This document shows positions 49,218-58,156 of a stretch of DNA of 64,000 nt, piece by piece. The translations under genes were made by a program, and so were the position numbers. Position 1 is the stretch's first letter; every line of letters begins with the position of its first letter. This stretch comes from Actinotalea sp. JY-7876. GTDB lineage: Bacteria > Actinomycetota > Actinomycetes > Actinomycetales > Cellulomonadaceae. The stretch lies in the NCBI RefSeq assembly GCF_014042015.1, contig NZ_CP059493.1, forward strand, positions 682,001 to 746,000, written 5' to 3'. The notes below the pieces were generated by a model. It made no database searches. It saw nothing but the letters and a program-made list of their open reading frames with translations, and was not told the origin of the DNA.

Positions 49218-50936
49218 GTGCCTCCTGCGACCACCGCCCCCGACGACAGGGCGCCCGCCGCCGACGTCGCCCCCGCGGTCCCGGCGCTGGTGCCGGCGCC
49301 GGTCGAGGTCGCGACGACCGGCGAGCACCTGGTCCTCGGCCCCGAGGTCCGGGTCGTGCTGGCCCCGGAGCTGGCCGGTGCCCGGCCCGTGCTCGTCGAC
49401 GTGCTCGGCCGCCGCCTGGGCCGCCTCGTGACGGTGGTGCCCGACGGCGCCGTCGACCGGGCCGACGGCACCGCTGCCACCTCGCTCGTGCTGCGCCACG
49501 ACCCGACGCTGGAGCCGGAGCACCACCGACTCGAGATCACGGCCGACGGCGTCGTCGTCGAGGCCGGCGACGCCGACGGCGCGCGCCACGCCGTCCGCAC
49601 GCTCCAGCAGCTCCTCGGGCCGGCCGCGTTCCGCGCCGTGCCGCTCGACGACGCCCCGCTCGTGCTGCCCGGCCTGCGCCTGGTGGACGGCCCGCGCTTC
49701 GGGTACCGCGGGGTGCTGCTCGACGTCGCCCGGCACTTCATGCCCAAGGACGCCGTGATGCGGTTCATCGAGCTCGCGTCCAGCCACAAGCTCAACGTCC
49801 TGCACCTGCACCTCACCGACGACCAGGGGTGGCGGGTCGAGATCCGCGCGTTCCCCCGGCTGACCGAGGTCGGGTCGTGGCGCCACGAGTCCCAGGTCGG
49901 CTCCTCGCGGTCGACGCTGTACGACGGCGTGCCGCACGGCGGCTACTACACGCAGGACGACCTGCGAGAGATCGTCGCCTTCGCCGCCACGCGCGGCATG
50001 CAGGTCATCCCCGAGATCGACGTGCCCGGGCACTCGCAGGCCGCGATGGCCGCCTACCCGGAGCTGTCGGCCGCGGGCCTGCAGCTCGACGTGTGGACCC
50101 GCTGGGGCCTGAACCCCAACACCCTGAACACGTCCGAGGCCGTGCTCGACTTCTACCGCGCCGTCCTGGACGAGGTGCTCGAGATCTTCGACTCGCCGCT
50201 CGTCTCGCTCGGCGGCGACGAGGTCCCCGCGGACCAGTGGGCCGCCAACCCGCAGATCGTGGCGCAGGCCGCCGAGCTCGGGCTCGACAGCGTCGAGGAG
50301 CTGCTGCCGTGGTTCGTCGGCCGCCTCGCCGACCACCTGCGCGAGCGCGGCCGCCGCGTCACCGTGTGGGACGAGGTCGGCGGCTCGCGCGTGCCGCAGG
50401 ACGTCGTGGTCAACTCCTGGCGCGGGTACCGGGGCGGGATCGACGCCCTGCGCGACGGGCACGACATCGTCATCTGCCCCGAGCACCAGGTCTACCTCGA
50501 CCACCGGGCCGCGCCGGGCCTGGACGAGCCGGCGCCCGTGGGGACCGTGCACACCGTGGAGGACGTGTACCGCTTCGAGCCCGTGACCGACGAGGTGGCC
50601 GAGACGGTCGCCGAGCCGGGCACCGGCCAGGTCCTGGGCGCGCAGGCGCACGTGTGGACGGAGCAGCTCGACGGCCCGCGCCGCGTCGACTTCGCGACCT
50701 ACCCCCGGCTGTGCGCGTTCGCCGAGGTCGTCTGGTCGCCGCGCGACCACCGGGACTACGAGGACTTCGACGTCCGGCTGCGCACGTCCCACCTGCCGCG
50801 CCTGGACGCCGCGGGTGTCGAGTACCGCCCCCTGGACGGGCCCCACCCGTGGCAGCGGCGGCCGGGGGTTCCCGGGCGTCCGCTGCGCTTCGACGAGCTC
50901 GGCCACCTCGTCGTGGCGGAGCACGGGGAGCGCTGA
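49218..50936 (+). CDS. GH20 beta-N-acetylhexosaminidase
   Basis: 572 residues from GTG 49218. An N-terminal GH20b domain (residues about 20-140) precedes the catalytic TIM barrel, which starts FGYRGVLLDVARHFMPKDAV. It contains LHLHLTDDQGWRVEI and the catalytic pair Asp334-Glu335 in LVSLGGDEVP, where the neighbouring acetamido group acts as nucleophile. WxEQ-type ends (AHVWTEQLDGP) line the pocket. There is no signal peptide, so it should act on imported chitobiose or N-glycan fragments. With its transporter deleted, it depends on another importer or is on the way to loss. Confidence 0.9.
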   Translation: MPPATTAPDDRAPAADVAPAVPALVPAPVEVATTGEHLVLGPEVRVVLAPELAGARPVLVDVLGRRLGRLVTVVPDGAVDRADGTAATSLVLRHDPTLEPEHHRLEITADGVVVEAGDADGARHAVRTLQQLLGPAAFRAVPLDDAPLVLPGLRLVDGPRFGYRGVLLDVARHFMPKDAVMRFIELASSHKLNVLHLHLTDDQGWRVEIRAFPRLTEVGSWRHESQVGSSRSTLYDGVPHGGYYTQDDLREIVAFAATRGMQVIPEIDVPGHSQAAMAAYPELSAAGLQLDVWTRWGLNPNTLNTSEAVLDFYRAVLDEVLEIFDSPLVSLGGDEVPADQWAANPQIVAQAAELGLDSVEELLPWFVGRLADHLRERGRRVTVWDEVGGSRVPQDVVVNSWRGYRGGIDALRDGHDIVICPEHQVYLDHRAAPGLDEPAPVGTVHTVEDVYRFEPVTDEVAETVAEPGTGQVLGAQAHVWTEQLDGPRRVDFATYPRLCAFAEVVWSPRDHRDYEDFDVRLRTSHLPRLDAAGVEYRPLDGPHPWQRRPGVPGRPLRFDELGHLVVAEHGER

Positions 50937-51023
50937 GGAGTACCGATCTGTCCGATTGCGTGCATACTGGCGTGATCGTCCTGGTCTGAGCGGGACGGTT
51001 TTCCGTGCGACCGGGGGGACGCC

Positions 51024-54000
51024 ATGGAAGACGCTCGACGTCGTCGTCGACGGGTGCTGGCAGCGCTGGGGCCTGTGCTCCTGCTGCTCGGGCTGGTGTG
51101 GACGGGGCCGGCCCAAGGGCTCGGTCCCGGGCCCGCACCCGCGGTGGTGCCGGCGCCGACAGCCAGCACCGCGGTCATCACCGTCTCCGTCGGTGCCGAC
51201 CGCCAGGGCACGACGGGCGTCTCGCCGCTCGCGGGCACGACGCTGCAGCTCTACGACGGCGGCTCGGGCGGCCCCACCACCCCGGTCGCGGAGGACTGGG
51301 CGACCTGCACCTCCGACGCCGACGGCGACTGCAGCTTCGTGGTTCCCGACACCCAGGCGGGCCTGTTCGGCTGCCGGGGCGCCGGTACGGGCGCGAACTG
51401 CGACCGCCGGTTCTGGATCGTCCAGACCGCGGCGCCGACGGGTTTCGTCGTCAACACGCAGCTGCGCACCGGGAACGGCAACGGAACCGGCTCCCAGCTG
51501 ACGTCCTACCAGTTCCGGACCGGGAACCAGCTTCGCGCGGGCACCACCTACACCTCGCAGTCCGACTTCATGGTGGGTACCGGCAGCACCAACCGGACCG
51601 CGTCCGGCGGTGTGTGGCAGCAGTCGAGGCTCAATCCCGAGCCGCTGCAGCAGTGCGGGCTGAGCGTCGCTCTCATCCTCGACCTGTCAGGCTCGGTGAC
51701 GCCGTCCCAGCTGACCCAGCTGAAGGGCGCGGCGGACACGTTCGTCGACTCGCTCGTCGGCACGCCGTCGGAGATGGCCCTGTTCTCCTTCTCCACGGCG
51801 ACGCCCGCCGAGGGCGCGACCCAGAACTACCCCGGACTCGTGCCCATCTCGACCCAGGGCGGGGCGGACACGTTCAAGGCCCGCTACGCGTCCTGGACGG
51901 CGGGCGGCGGCACCAACTGGGACCGCGGCCTCGCGGCCGCGGCCGAGGCCGCCGCGACGTACGACATCGCGGTGGTCATCACCGACGGCGACCCCACCTT
52001 CTACTCGCAGCCCTCCGAGGGCCCGGGCAACTTCAACCGCGTCCGTGAGATCGAGAACGGCATCTTCTCGGCGAACGCGCTCAAGGCGCAGTCGACGCGC
52101 GTGCTGGCGGTCGGGGCGGGGACCGGCGTGAGCGACCCGGCGACGGCGAACAACCTGTCCGCGATCTCCGGACCCACGGCCTACGACGGCACGAACGCCG
52201 TGACGGCGGACTACTTCCAGGTCTCCGACTACACGGTCGTCGGGCAGGCCCTGCGGCAGCTGGCGCTGGGCGAGTGCGCCGGCTCGCTGTCGGTCGTCAA
52301 GCAGATCGTCGCCGCCGGCGCCGACCTCTCCACGGCCACGCCCGCCGGCGCGGGGTGGACCTTCAACGCCTCCACGGACACGGCAGGCGTGACGCTGCCG
52401 ACCACCACGGCGACGACGGACGCCACCAGCGCCGTCAGCTTCCCCATCACCTACGAAGGGGGCGCCGCCTCCGGAACCATCGCGATCGACGAACCCCCGC
52501 AGGGCGCCGTGATCCGCCCGGTGGGGGGCGCCAACGCCGTCTGCACGGACCTCGGCACCGGGCAGGCCGCGCCCGTCACCAACGTCGGGACGACCGGCTT
52601 CACCGTGGACGTGCCGAGCACCGACGCGGTCAGCTGCATCGTCTACAACGAGATCGCCGCGCCCGCCTCCGTCACGGTCGACAAGGAGTGGGTCATCAAC
52701 GGCGCCGCGCCGGTGCCCGAGGGCAACCAGCCCTCCGGCTTCACCTCGGAGCTGACGCTGACCGGGCCCGACGGCGCGGGCGCGACCCCGCAGGCCTGGC
52801 AGGTCACCCGCGACGGCTACGTGGCGGGCGAGGACGTGACCATCGCCGAGGAAGTGACGCTGCAGGCGCCGACCATCGACCCCGACCTGTGCGAGGTGGC
52901 CACGCCCCAGCTCGTGGAGATCGACGGGGCGGTGGTGACGCCGGTCGACGTCCCCGACGCCGGGTACGAGACGACCCTCATCCAGGGCGCGAACACCTTC
53001 ACCATCCGCAACACCGTGACGTGCGAGTCCCGCCTGACGCTGGCCAAGGAGGTCCAGGGCAGCGCCGAGCCGACGCTGTGGAACCTGGCCGCCCTGCCCG
53101 GACCCGGGACGCCGGCGGGCCAGCTCCCCGGCCCGAGCGGGCAGGCGACGAGCGCCGCGGTCACCGACCAGGTCGTCACGCCACTGGTCCCGTACCAGCT
53201 CGCGGAGTCCGGGGGCACGCCGACCTACGTGCAGGTGGACCAGCGCAGCGACCTCCAGACCTACCCGCTGTCCACCGGGTCCTGGTCGTGCATCCGGGTC
53301 GACGCCGAGGGCGCGCAGGTCTCGGGCTACGCCGACGGCCTCAACGGCGGCGTCACCGTGCCCCTCGCCGCGCGCGTGAGCTGCACGGCGACCAACCAGA
53401 CCGGCCAGCTCGTCCTGGCGAAGGACGTCGTCAACGACGCCGGCGGGACGGCGGTCCCGGCCGACTTCACGCTCCGCGCCGTCCCGGCGCCGACGGTCCC
53501 GGACCTCGACACGGTGGAGACGGCCGGCGCCGCGCGCGACGTCGCGCAGGTCTTCGAGGTCCGGCCCGGCCACCCGTACGCACTGAGCGAGACGACAGTG
53601 CCCGGGTACACGCAGACGAGTCTCGAGTGCGTCGTCGACGGCACACCGCAGGCGGTCACCGAGATCTCGGTGCCGCCGGGCGAGACGGTCCTGTGCGTCT
53701 TCACCAACTCCGCCGAGCCGGCGCAGCTCACGCTGCGCAAGGTCGTCGAGGCCGGGACGACGGGCGCGACCGAGACGCCCGCGAGCTGGACGCTGACGGC
53801 GACACCGCAGGAGATCGAGGGGCAGGCGGCCGTCTCCGGTGACGGCGCCAGCGGCGTCACGGACGTGGCCGTCTTCGCCGGCTCCTACGCGCTGTCCGAG
53901 TCCGAGGTGTTCGGCTACGACGCCGAGCCGTGGGCGTGCACCGACGCGGCGGGCGCGACCGTGCCCGTCGCGGACGACGTCGTCGACCTCGCCAACGGTG

Positions 54001-55607
54001 CCGACGTGACCTGCACGATCACCAACACCGCCAGGCCGCCGACGCTCACCCTGGCCAAGCAGGTCGTCAACGACGACGGCGGCACCGCGGACGAGCGCGA
54101 CCCGGTCCTCACCGCGACCGGGCCGACCGCCGGGCTCACGGGCCGGCACGGGGACGACGCGATCACGGCGGCGCCCGTGACGGTCGGCACCTACACGCTG
54201 TCCGAGGACGGGCTGCCGGGGTACACCGCCAGCGACTGGACGTGCTCGACCCCCGAGGGGGACCGGCCGGTCACGGCCGGCGCCGTCGACATCAGGCCGG
54301 GCGACGACGCCACCTGCACGGTGCTCAACGACGACCAGCCCGGGACGCTCACGCTCGTCAAGCAGGTGGTCAACGACCACGGCGGCACCGCCCTGAACAC
54401 CGACTGGACGCTGGCGGCCGAGGGCCCGACCACCGGGATCAGCGGGCCGTCGGAGAGCACCGCCGTCAGCAGCGTGCCGGTGGACGCGGGGGAGTACGTC
54501 CTGTCCGAGTCCGGCGGACCGGCGGACTACACCGCCTCGGAGTGGAGCTGCGCGGGCGGGACCCTGAGCGGCGACACCGTCACGGTGGCGAACGGCGAGG
54601 ACGTGGCGTGCACCATCACCAACACGTTCGACGCGCCGCGGCTGACGCTGGTCAAGGACGTGGTCAACGACGACGGCGGGTCGGCCACCGCGGACCTGTG
54701 GACGCTCCGCGCGGCCGGACCGGAGACCATCTCGGGCGCGACGCGCGGCGCGACGGTCACCGACGTCCCCGTGGCGCCGGGCACGTACGCGCTGTCCGAG
54801 GCGGGCGGCCCCGAGGAGTACGTGCAGACCGGCTGGGAGTGCGAGGACGCGGGCGGGGACCCGGTGCCGCTCCAGGGCGACCAGGTCGAGCTGGCCGCCG
54901 GCGACGACGTGACGTGCACCGTGACGAACACCGACCCGCGGCAGGCGGGTACCTGGACCGTGACGAAGGAGAGCAGCCCGCCGTCCGGCACCCAGGTGCT
55001 TCCGGGCCAGATCATCGTCTACACGCTCCGCGTCACCCTCCTCTCCGGGAGCTTCGCCCCCGACGTCGTGATCACCGACGACCTCAGGGACGTGACCAAC
55101 CGCGCCGAGCTGGATCCCACGATCCAGGCGAGCACGGGGGCCTACGGGATCCCGGCGGGCGAGGACCCGAGCCGTCCGTCGCAGCTCGTGTGGAACATCG
55201 GCGAGCTGACGGGCGACGAGGAGACCCTCACGTTCGCCGTCCGGGTGGACGACGACGTGAACGGGGAGGTGCTGCGCAACGTCGTGACGGCCGAGGGCGC
55301 CCAGCCGTGCGACCCGGCCGTCGACGGCGCGGCCGTCGTGGCGTTCGCCGCCGTGACGGCGGCGGCGGAGGACGACTGCCGGACGACGACGCACCCCACA
55401 CCGACGCGTGGCGGCTCGGGGACGCCGAGCGGGCCCTGGTGGTCCGGCGGCTACCCCACGTGGCTCTCGTCCACCGGCGGGGGGAGTCCGCTGCTCCTGC
55501 TCGGCGCCCTGGCGCTCGTGGCCGGGGGCGCGGCGCTCACGGTCGGCGGCCGCCGCCGGGCGGGTGAGGCTGAGGCTCAGGCCGTGCAGCCGCCGGCGCA
55601 GGAGTGA
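51024..55607 (+). CDS. Large surface protein: vWA domain plus prealbumin-like repeats
   Basis: 1527 residues. Signal peptide with a run of arginines and a hydrophobic core (RRRRRVLAALGPVLLLLGLV) at residues 1-35. A SpaA/Cna-like beta domain follows. The von Willebrand A domain at about residues 210-410 has the MIDAS motif VALILDLSGSV (Asp220-Ser222-Ser224). Seven repeated beta domains begin at about 550, 671, 796, 902, 1008, 1109 and 1207, each LTLxKxVVND-like at the start and CTITNT-like at the end. A DUF11-type domain begins near 1309. The end is LSSTGGGS, a hydrophobic span and RRR, a non-standard sorting-type signal. It is likely a cell-wall adhesin or pilin-like protein. Confidence 0.85.
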   Translation: MEDARRRRRRVLAALGPVLLLLGLVWTGPAQGLGPGPAPAVVPAPTASTAVITVSVGADRQGTTGVSPLAGTTLQLYDGGSGGPTTPVAEDWATCTSDADGDCSFVVPDTQAGLFGCRGAGTGANCDRRFWIVQTAAPTGFVVNTQLRTGNGNGTGSQLTSYQFRTGNQLRAGTTYTSQSDFMVGTGSTNRTASGGVWQQSRLNPEPLQQCGLSVALILDLSGSVTPSQLTQLKGAADTFVDSLVGTPSEMALFSFSTATPAEGATQNYPGLVPISTQGGADTFKARYASWTAGGGTNWDRGLAAAAEAAATYDIAVVITDGDPTFYSQPSEGPGNFNRVREIENGIFSANALKAQSTRVLAVGAGTGVSDPATANNLSAISGPTAYDGTNAVTADYFQVSDYTVVGQALRQLALGECAGSLSVVKQIVAAGADLSTATPAGAGWTFNASTDTAGVTLPTTTATTDATSAVSFPITYEGGAASGTIAIDEPPQGAVIRPVGGANAVCTDLGTGQAAPVTNVGTTGFTVDVPSTDAVSCIVYNEIAAPASVTVDKEWVINGAAPVPEGNQPSGFTSELTLTGPDGAGATPQAWQVTRDGYVAGEDVTIAEEVTLQAPTIDPDLCEVATPQLVEIDGAVVTPVDVPDAGYETTLIQGANTFTIRNTVTCESRLTLAKEVQGSAEPTLWNLAALPGPGTPAGQLPGPSGQATSAAVTDQVVTPLVPYQLAESGGTPTYVQVDQRSDLQTYPLSTGSWSCIRVDAEGAQVSGYADGLNGGVTVPLAARVSCTATNQTGQLVLAKDVVNDAGGTAVPADFTLRAVPAPTVPDLDTVETAGAARDVAQVFEVRPGHPYALSETTVPGYTQTSLECVVDGTPQAVTEISVPPGETVLCVFTNSAEPAQLTLRKVVEAGTTGATETPASWTLTATPQEIEGQAAVSGDGASGVTDVAVFAGSYALSESEVFGYDAEPWACTDAAGATVPVADDVVDLANGADVTCTITNTARPPTLTLAKQVVNDDGGTADERDPVLTATGPTAGLTGRHGDDAITAAPVTVGTYTLSEDGLPGYTASDWTCSTPEGDRPVTAGAVDIRPGDDATCTVLNDDQPGTLTLVKQVVNDHGGTALNTDWTLAAEGPTTGISGPSESTAVSSVPVDAGEYVLSESGGPADYTASEWSCAGGTLSGDTVTVANGEDVACTITNTFDAPRLTLVKDVVNDDGGSATADLWTLRAAGPETISGATRGATVTDVPVAPGTYALSEAGGPEEYVQTGWECEDAGGDPVPLQGDQVELAAGDDVTCTVTNTDPRQAGTWTVTKESSPPSGTQVLPGQIIVYTLRVTLLSGSFAPDVVITDDLRDVTNRAELDPTIQASTGAYGIPAGEDPSRPSQLVWNIGELTGDEETLTFAVRVDDDVNGEVLRNVVTAEGAQPCDPAVDGAAVVAFAAVTAAAEDDCRTTTHPTPTRGGSGTPSGPWWSGGYPTWLSSTGGGSPLLLLGALALVAGGAALTVGGRRRAGEAEAQAVQPPAQE

Positions 55608-55643
55608 GGGACGCGGGCGTGAGGAGGCCGCTGGTCGCGCGCC

Positions 55644-56018
55644 TCAGCGCGCCTCGACGCGCCGGTTGACGATCCAGGCGTGCTTGCCGACCTGGCGGAC
55701 GCGCGCGAAGCCGAGGTCCTCGAACAGCTCGACCGTGCCGGTGAACAGGAACCGGCCCTGGGCCTCGCGGCCGGCGGTGACCTCGGAGATCGCCTCCACG
55801 AGCCCGCCGCCCTGACGCCCGATCTCGGCGAGCGCCCCCTCGAGCGCGGCGCGCGCCACGCCCTGCCCGCGGTGCCTGCGGTCGACGAAGAGGCAGCCGA
55901 TGCACCAGCACCCGCCGAAGATCCCGTTGTTGCGCTCGACCAGCTCGGCGAACTGGTCCCAGGTGGAGGCGTCGAGCGCGCGCACGCGGTACGACGGCGT
56001 CGTCGTGCCCGCGCTCAC
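55644..56018 (-). CDS. GNAT acetyltransferase with an internal deletion
   Basis: 124 residues from GTG 56018, overlapping the hydrolase stop by four bases. The start (STWDQFAELVERNNGIFGGC, then WCIG) and the end (CLFVDRRHRGQGVARAALEG, FLFTGTVELFEDLGFARVRQ) are strongly like a family of GNAT proteins of about 200 residues. The central part is missing: GGCWCIG runs straight into CLFVDRRHRG. The acetyl-CoA loop RHRGQGVA is kept, but about 60-70 residues of the beta-core are absent in frame. It is probably inactive or altered. Confidence 0.7.
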   Translation of the reverse strand: MSAGTTTPSYRVRALDASTWDQFAELVERNNGIFGGCWCIGCLFVDRRHRGQGVARAALEGALAEIGRQGGGLVEAISEVTAGREAQGRFLFTGTVELFEDLGFARVRQVGKHAWIVNRRVEAR

Positions 56019-56692
56019 GCGACGGCCTGCGCCAGGACGCGCGCCAGCTCGTCGGGCGCGCTGAGCATCGGCCAGTGCCCCGTGCCGAGGTCGACGTAGG
56101 AGACGTTCGTCGCTCGTGCCAGCTCCGGCACGTCGCCCGCACCGATCCAGGCCCTCGCGTCCTCGGGCGTGTACTCGGGGCACACGAGGACCACCGGGAC
56201 GCCGAACCGCCGCACGTCGCTCAGGCGGACCACTCCGCGCGAGACGCCCTCCGGCACCGGGACGGCTCGCGCGTCGAACGCGCGGCGGGCGGCGTCGTCG
56301 AGGTCGGCTGAGTCCGCGCCCTCGAACGCGGGCCAGCCGGGGAACGCCATGGCGCCGTCGACGGGCGGGAAGAAGTCCGCGTAGCGCTCGCCGTCGGCGC
56401 TCGGGAAGCCGCCCACCAGGACGACGCCCGCGACGGCGTCCGGGCGGGCGTCGGCCGCGAGCCACGCCAGCGTGGCCGCGGCCGAGTGCCCGACGACCCA
56501 GGGGGCGTCCGCGGCGTCGACGGCGTCGAGGACGGCGGCCACCTGGTCCGCCAGGGTCGCCGTCGTGTCCCCGTCGCCCTGACCGGGCAGCGCCACGGGC
56601 ACGGCGCGGTGGCCGTGCGCCTCGAGCGCGGGGACGACGTCGTCCCACGCGGACGGGTCGAGCCAGAGCCCGGCGATGAGCAGGACATCCAT
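56015..56692 (-). CDS. Small alpha/beta hydrolase
   Basis: 225 residues. Nucleophile elbow WVVGHSAAATLAWLAAD (Ser), an early oxyanion-side strand VLLIAGLWLDPSAWDDV, and the late VSYVDLGTGHWPMLSAPDEL with the catalytic His. This is the EstA/HNL-like small hydrolase group that acts on esters or lactones, exact substrate unknown. The ATG at 56692 is the first in frame. It is followed, with a four-base overlap, by the deleted GNAT gene. Confidence 0.85.
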   Translation of the reverse strand: MDVLLIAGLWLDPSAWDDVVPALEAHGHRAVPVALPGQGDGDTTATLADQVAAVLDAVDAADAPWVVGHSAAATLAWLAADARPDAVAGVVLVGGFPSADGERYADFFPPVDGAMAFPGWPAFEGADSADLDDAARRAFDARAVPVPEGVSRGVVRLSDVRRFGVPVVLVCPEYTPEDARAWIGAGDVPELARATNVSYVDLGTGHWPMLSAPDELARVLAQAVA

Positions 56693-56775
56693 GGTCGTTC
56701 TCCCGTCGTCAGCGGTCGTCCGACCACGCTAGGGCGCAAGACGGACGATCCGCGTCCGGGAATCGACGTGCTGAC

Positions 56776-58002
56776 TCAGCGCGGCGCGGCGTCGTAGGTG
56801 TGGCCGGCGACGCGCAGGCGCTCGACCAGCACGTCGCCGAGGCCGGCCGCGGGCGTGAGCGAGCCCGCGCGGTCCGGCAGGCGGTCGCCGTCCAGGGCCA
56901 GCGCGAGGGCCGACTGGCCGATCATGACGGCGGTCGCGGCGTAGCCCGGGTCGCCGGACCCGGCGGCGACCGCGCCGTAGTGACGGCCCGTCGTGGTCAG
57001 CGCGTGGACGGTCATGCGGAAGCGGCCGGTACGGCGCGTCTCCTCGTCGGGGCCCTCCCCGGGCCCGGGCAGGACGCGGTCGAGCAGCCCGCGCGTCGGC
57101 GGCAGCGCGATGACGCCGGCGGCGAGGCCCAGGCCCGCCGTGAGCCCGACGGCAGCCGCCGCGCCCCGTGGCCCTGGCCCGGTCCCCGCCACCTCGCCGT
57201 AGCGCAGCGTGCGGCCGTAGGCCCAGCCCTGCAGCGCGTTCGAGCGGCGCACGACGCGGGTGTTGAACGACGCCATCGGGAACGGCGCGACCCAGCCGCC
57301 GTCGACGGTGCGGCCGGGTGCGGGGGCGTCGGGCGGCTGCGGGACGTCGGGTTCGGCGGCGCGGTCCGGGCTCAGGGCGTAGGGGTCCGCCAGGAGGCGG
57401 CGCGCCGCGGGGTCCCGGACGGCCAGCTCCACGACGCCGCGCATCGTGGCGAGGGTGCCGCCGCTCACGCCGCCCCGCGCGGTGGCGACGGTGCGCACGT
57501 GGGCGAGGGTGCCGGCGTCGTCGGCGGCGACGCGGCGGTGCAGCGTGAGGAGGGCGAGGTCCGAGGGCACGGCGTCGTAGCCGCAGGCGTGGACGAGGCG
57601 CGCCCCCGACGCGCGGGCGACGTCGTCGTACCGGTCGATGACCTGGCGGACGAACGGGGTCTCGCCCGTGAGGTCGGCGTAGTGCGTGCCCGCGCGGGCG
57701 CAGGCGGCCACGACGGGCAGGCCGTAGCGCAGGTACGGGCCGACGGTGCTCACGACCACGCGCGCGGCGGCCGCCATCGCGTCGAGGGACGCGTCGTCGG
57801 TCGAGTCGGCCGTGAGCAGGGGCCAGCCGTGGGTGCGCGGCGGCAGGGCGGCGCGCACGGCCTCGAGCTTCTCGCGGGACCGGCCGGCCAGCGCGATCCG
57901 CACGTCGGCGGGGGCGTGGTGCGCGAGGTGCTCGGCCACCAGGGCGCCGACGAAGCCGGTGGCACCGAAGACGACGACGTCGTGCTCACGCGGATGGCTC
58001 AT
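56776..58002 (-). CDS. Saccharopine-dehydrogenase-like / trans-acting enoyl reductase family protein
   Basis: 408 residues from ATG 58002; the frame extends 30 codons further upstream without a credible start. The NADP-binding fold is at the N-terminus (HDVVVFGATGFVGALVAEHL), followed by ALAGRSREKLEAVRA and VVSTVGPYLRYGLPVVAACA. The conserved ADLTGE, then CGYDAVPSDLALL, mark the family. A hydrophobic segment near residue 275 (AAAAVGLTAGLGLAAGVIAL) suggests a membrane contact, as in mycobacterial Rv2449c-type proteins. The substrate is not known. It is divergent from the ROK regulator. Confidence 0.85.
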   Translation of the reverse strand: MSHPREHDVVVFGATGFVGALVAEHLAHHAPADVRIALAGRSREKLEAVRAALPPRTHGWPLLTADSTDDASLDAMAAAARVVVSTVGPYLRYGLPVVAACARAGTHYADLTGETPFVRQVIDRYDDVARASGARLVHACGYDAVPSDLALLTLHRRVAADDAGTLAHVRTVATARGGVSGGTLATMRGVVELAVRDPAARRLLADPYALSPDRAAEPDVPQPPDAPAPGRTVDGGWVAPFPMASFNTRVVRRSNALQGWAYGRTLRYGEVAGTGPGPRGAAAAVGLTAGLGLAAGVIALPPTRGLLDRVLPGPGEGPDEETRRTGRFRMTVHALTTTGRHYGAVAAGSGDPGYAATAVMIGQSALALALDGDRLPDRAGSLTPAAGLGDVLVERLRVAGHTYDAAPR

Positions 58003-58118
58003 CCGGCGATGGTCCGCGGCGGGCGGACGATCGGCAACCGGCGTCGCCATCCGACCCCAACGCGGCACCTTGTGCGGCCGCGGGTACGTCACGGTTCGGT
58101 CACGTGGGACCCGGTTCC

Positions 58119-58156
58119 TTGACAGTGATTCTGTAAGGAAGGTGTACTAACAAACG
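58119..58156 (+). promoter_or_regulatory. Promoter and operator of the ROK repressor, probably leaderless
   Basis: TTGACA (58119-58124) and TGTACT (58143-58148) are separated by 18 bases. Transcription should begin about 58155, at or beside the GTG start (58156), so the message would have no leader and needs no ribosome site; none is visible. The segment 58137-58154 reads, on the minus strand, TTTGTTAGTA-CAC-CTTCC, the same operator pattern as in front of the importer at 60396, and it covers the -10 box. Confidence 0.65.

Noticed and set aside
52668-54950. CRISPR-like or tandem DNA repeat array
   Set aside because: The repetition is at protein-domain level (units of about 300-375 bases, in frame, diverged). 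There are no short identical repeats with spacers anywhere in the window.
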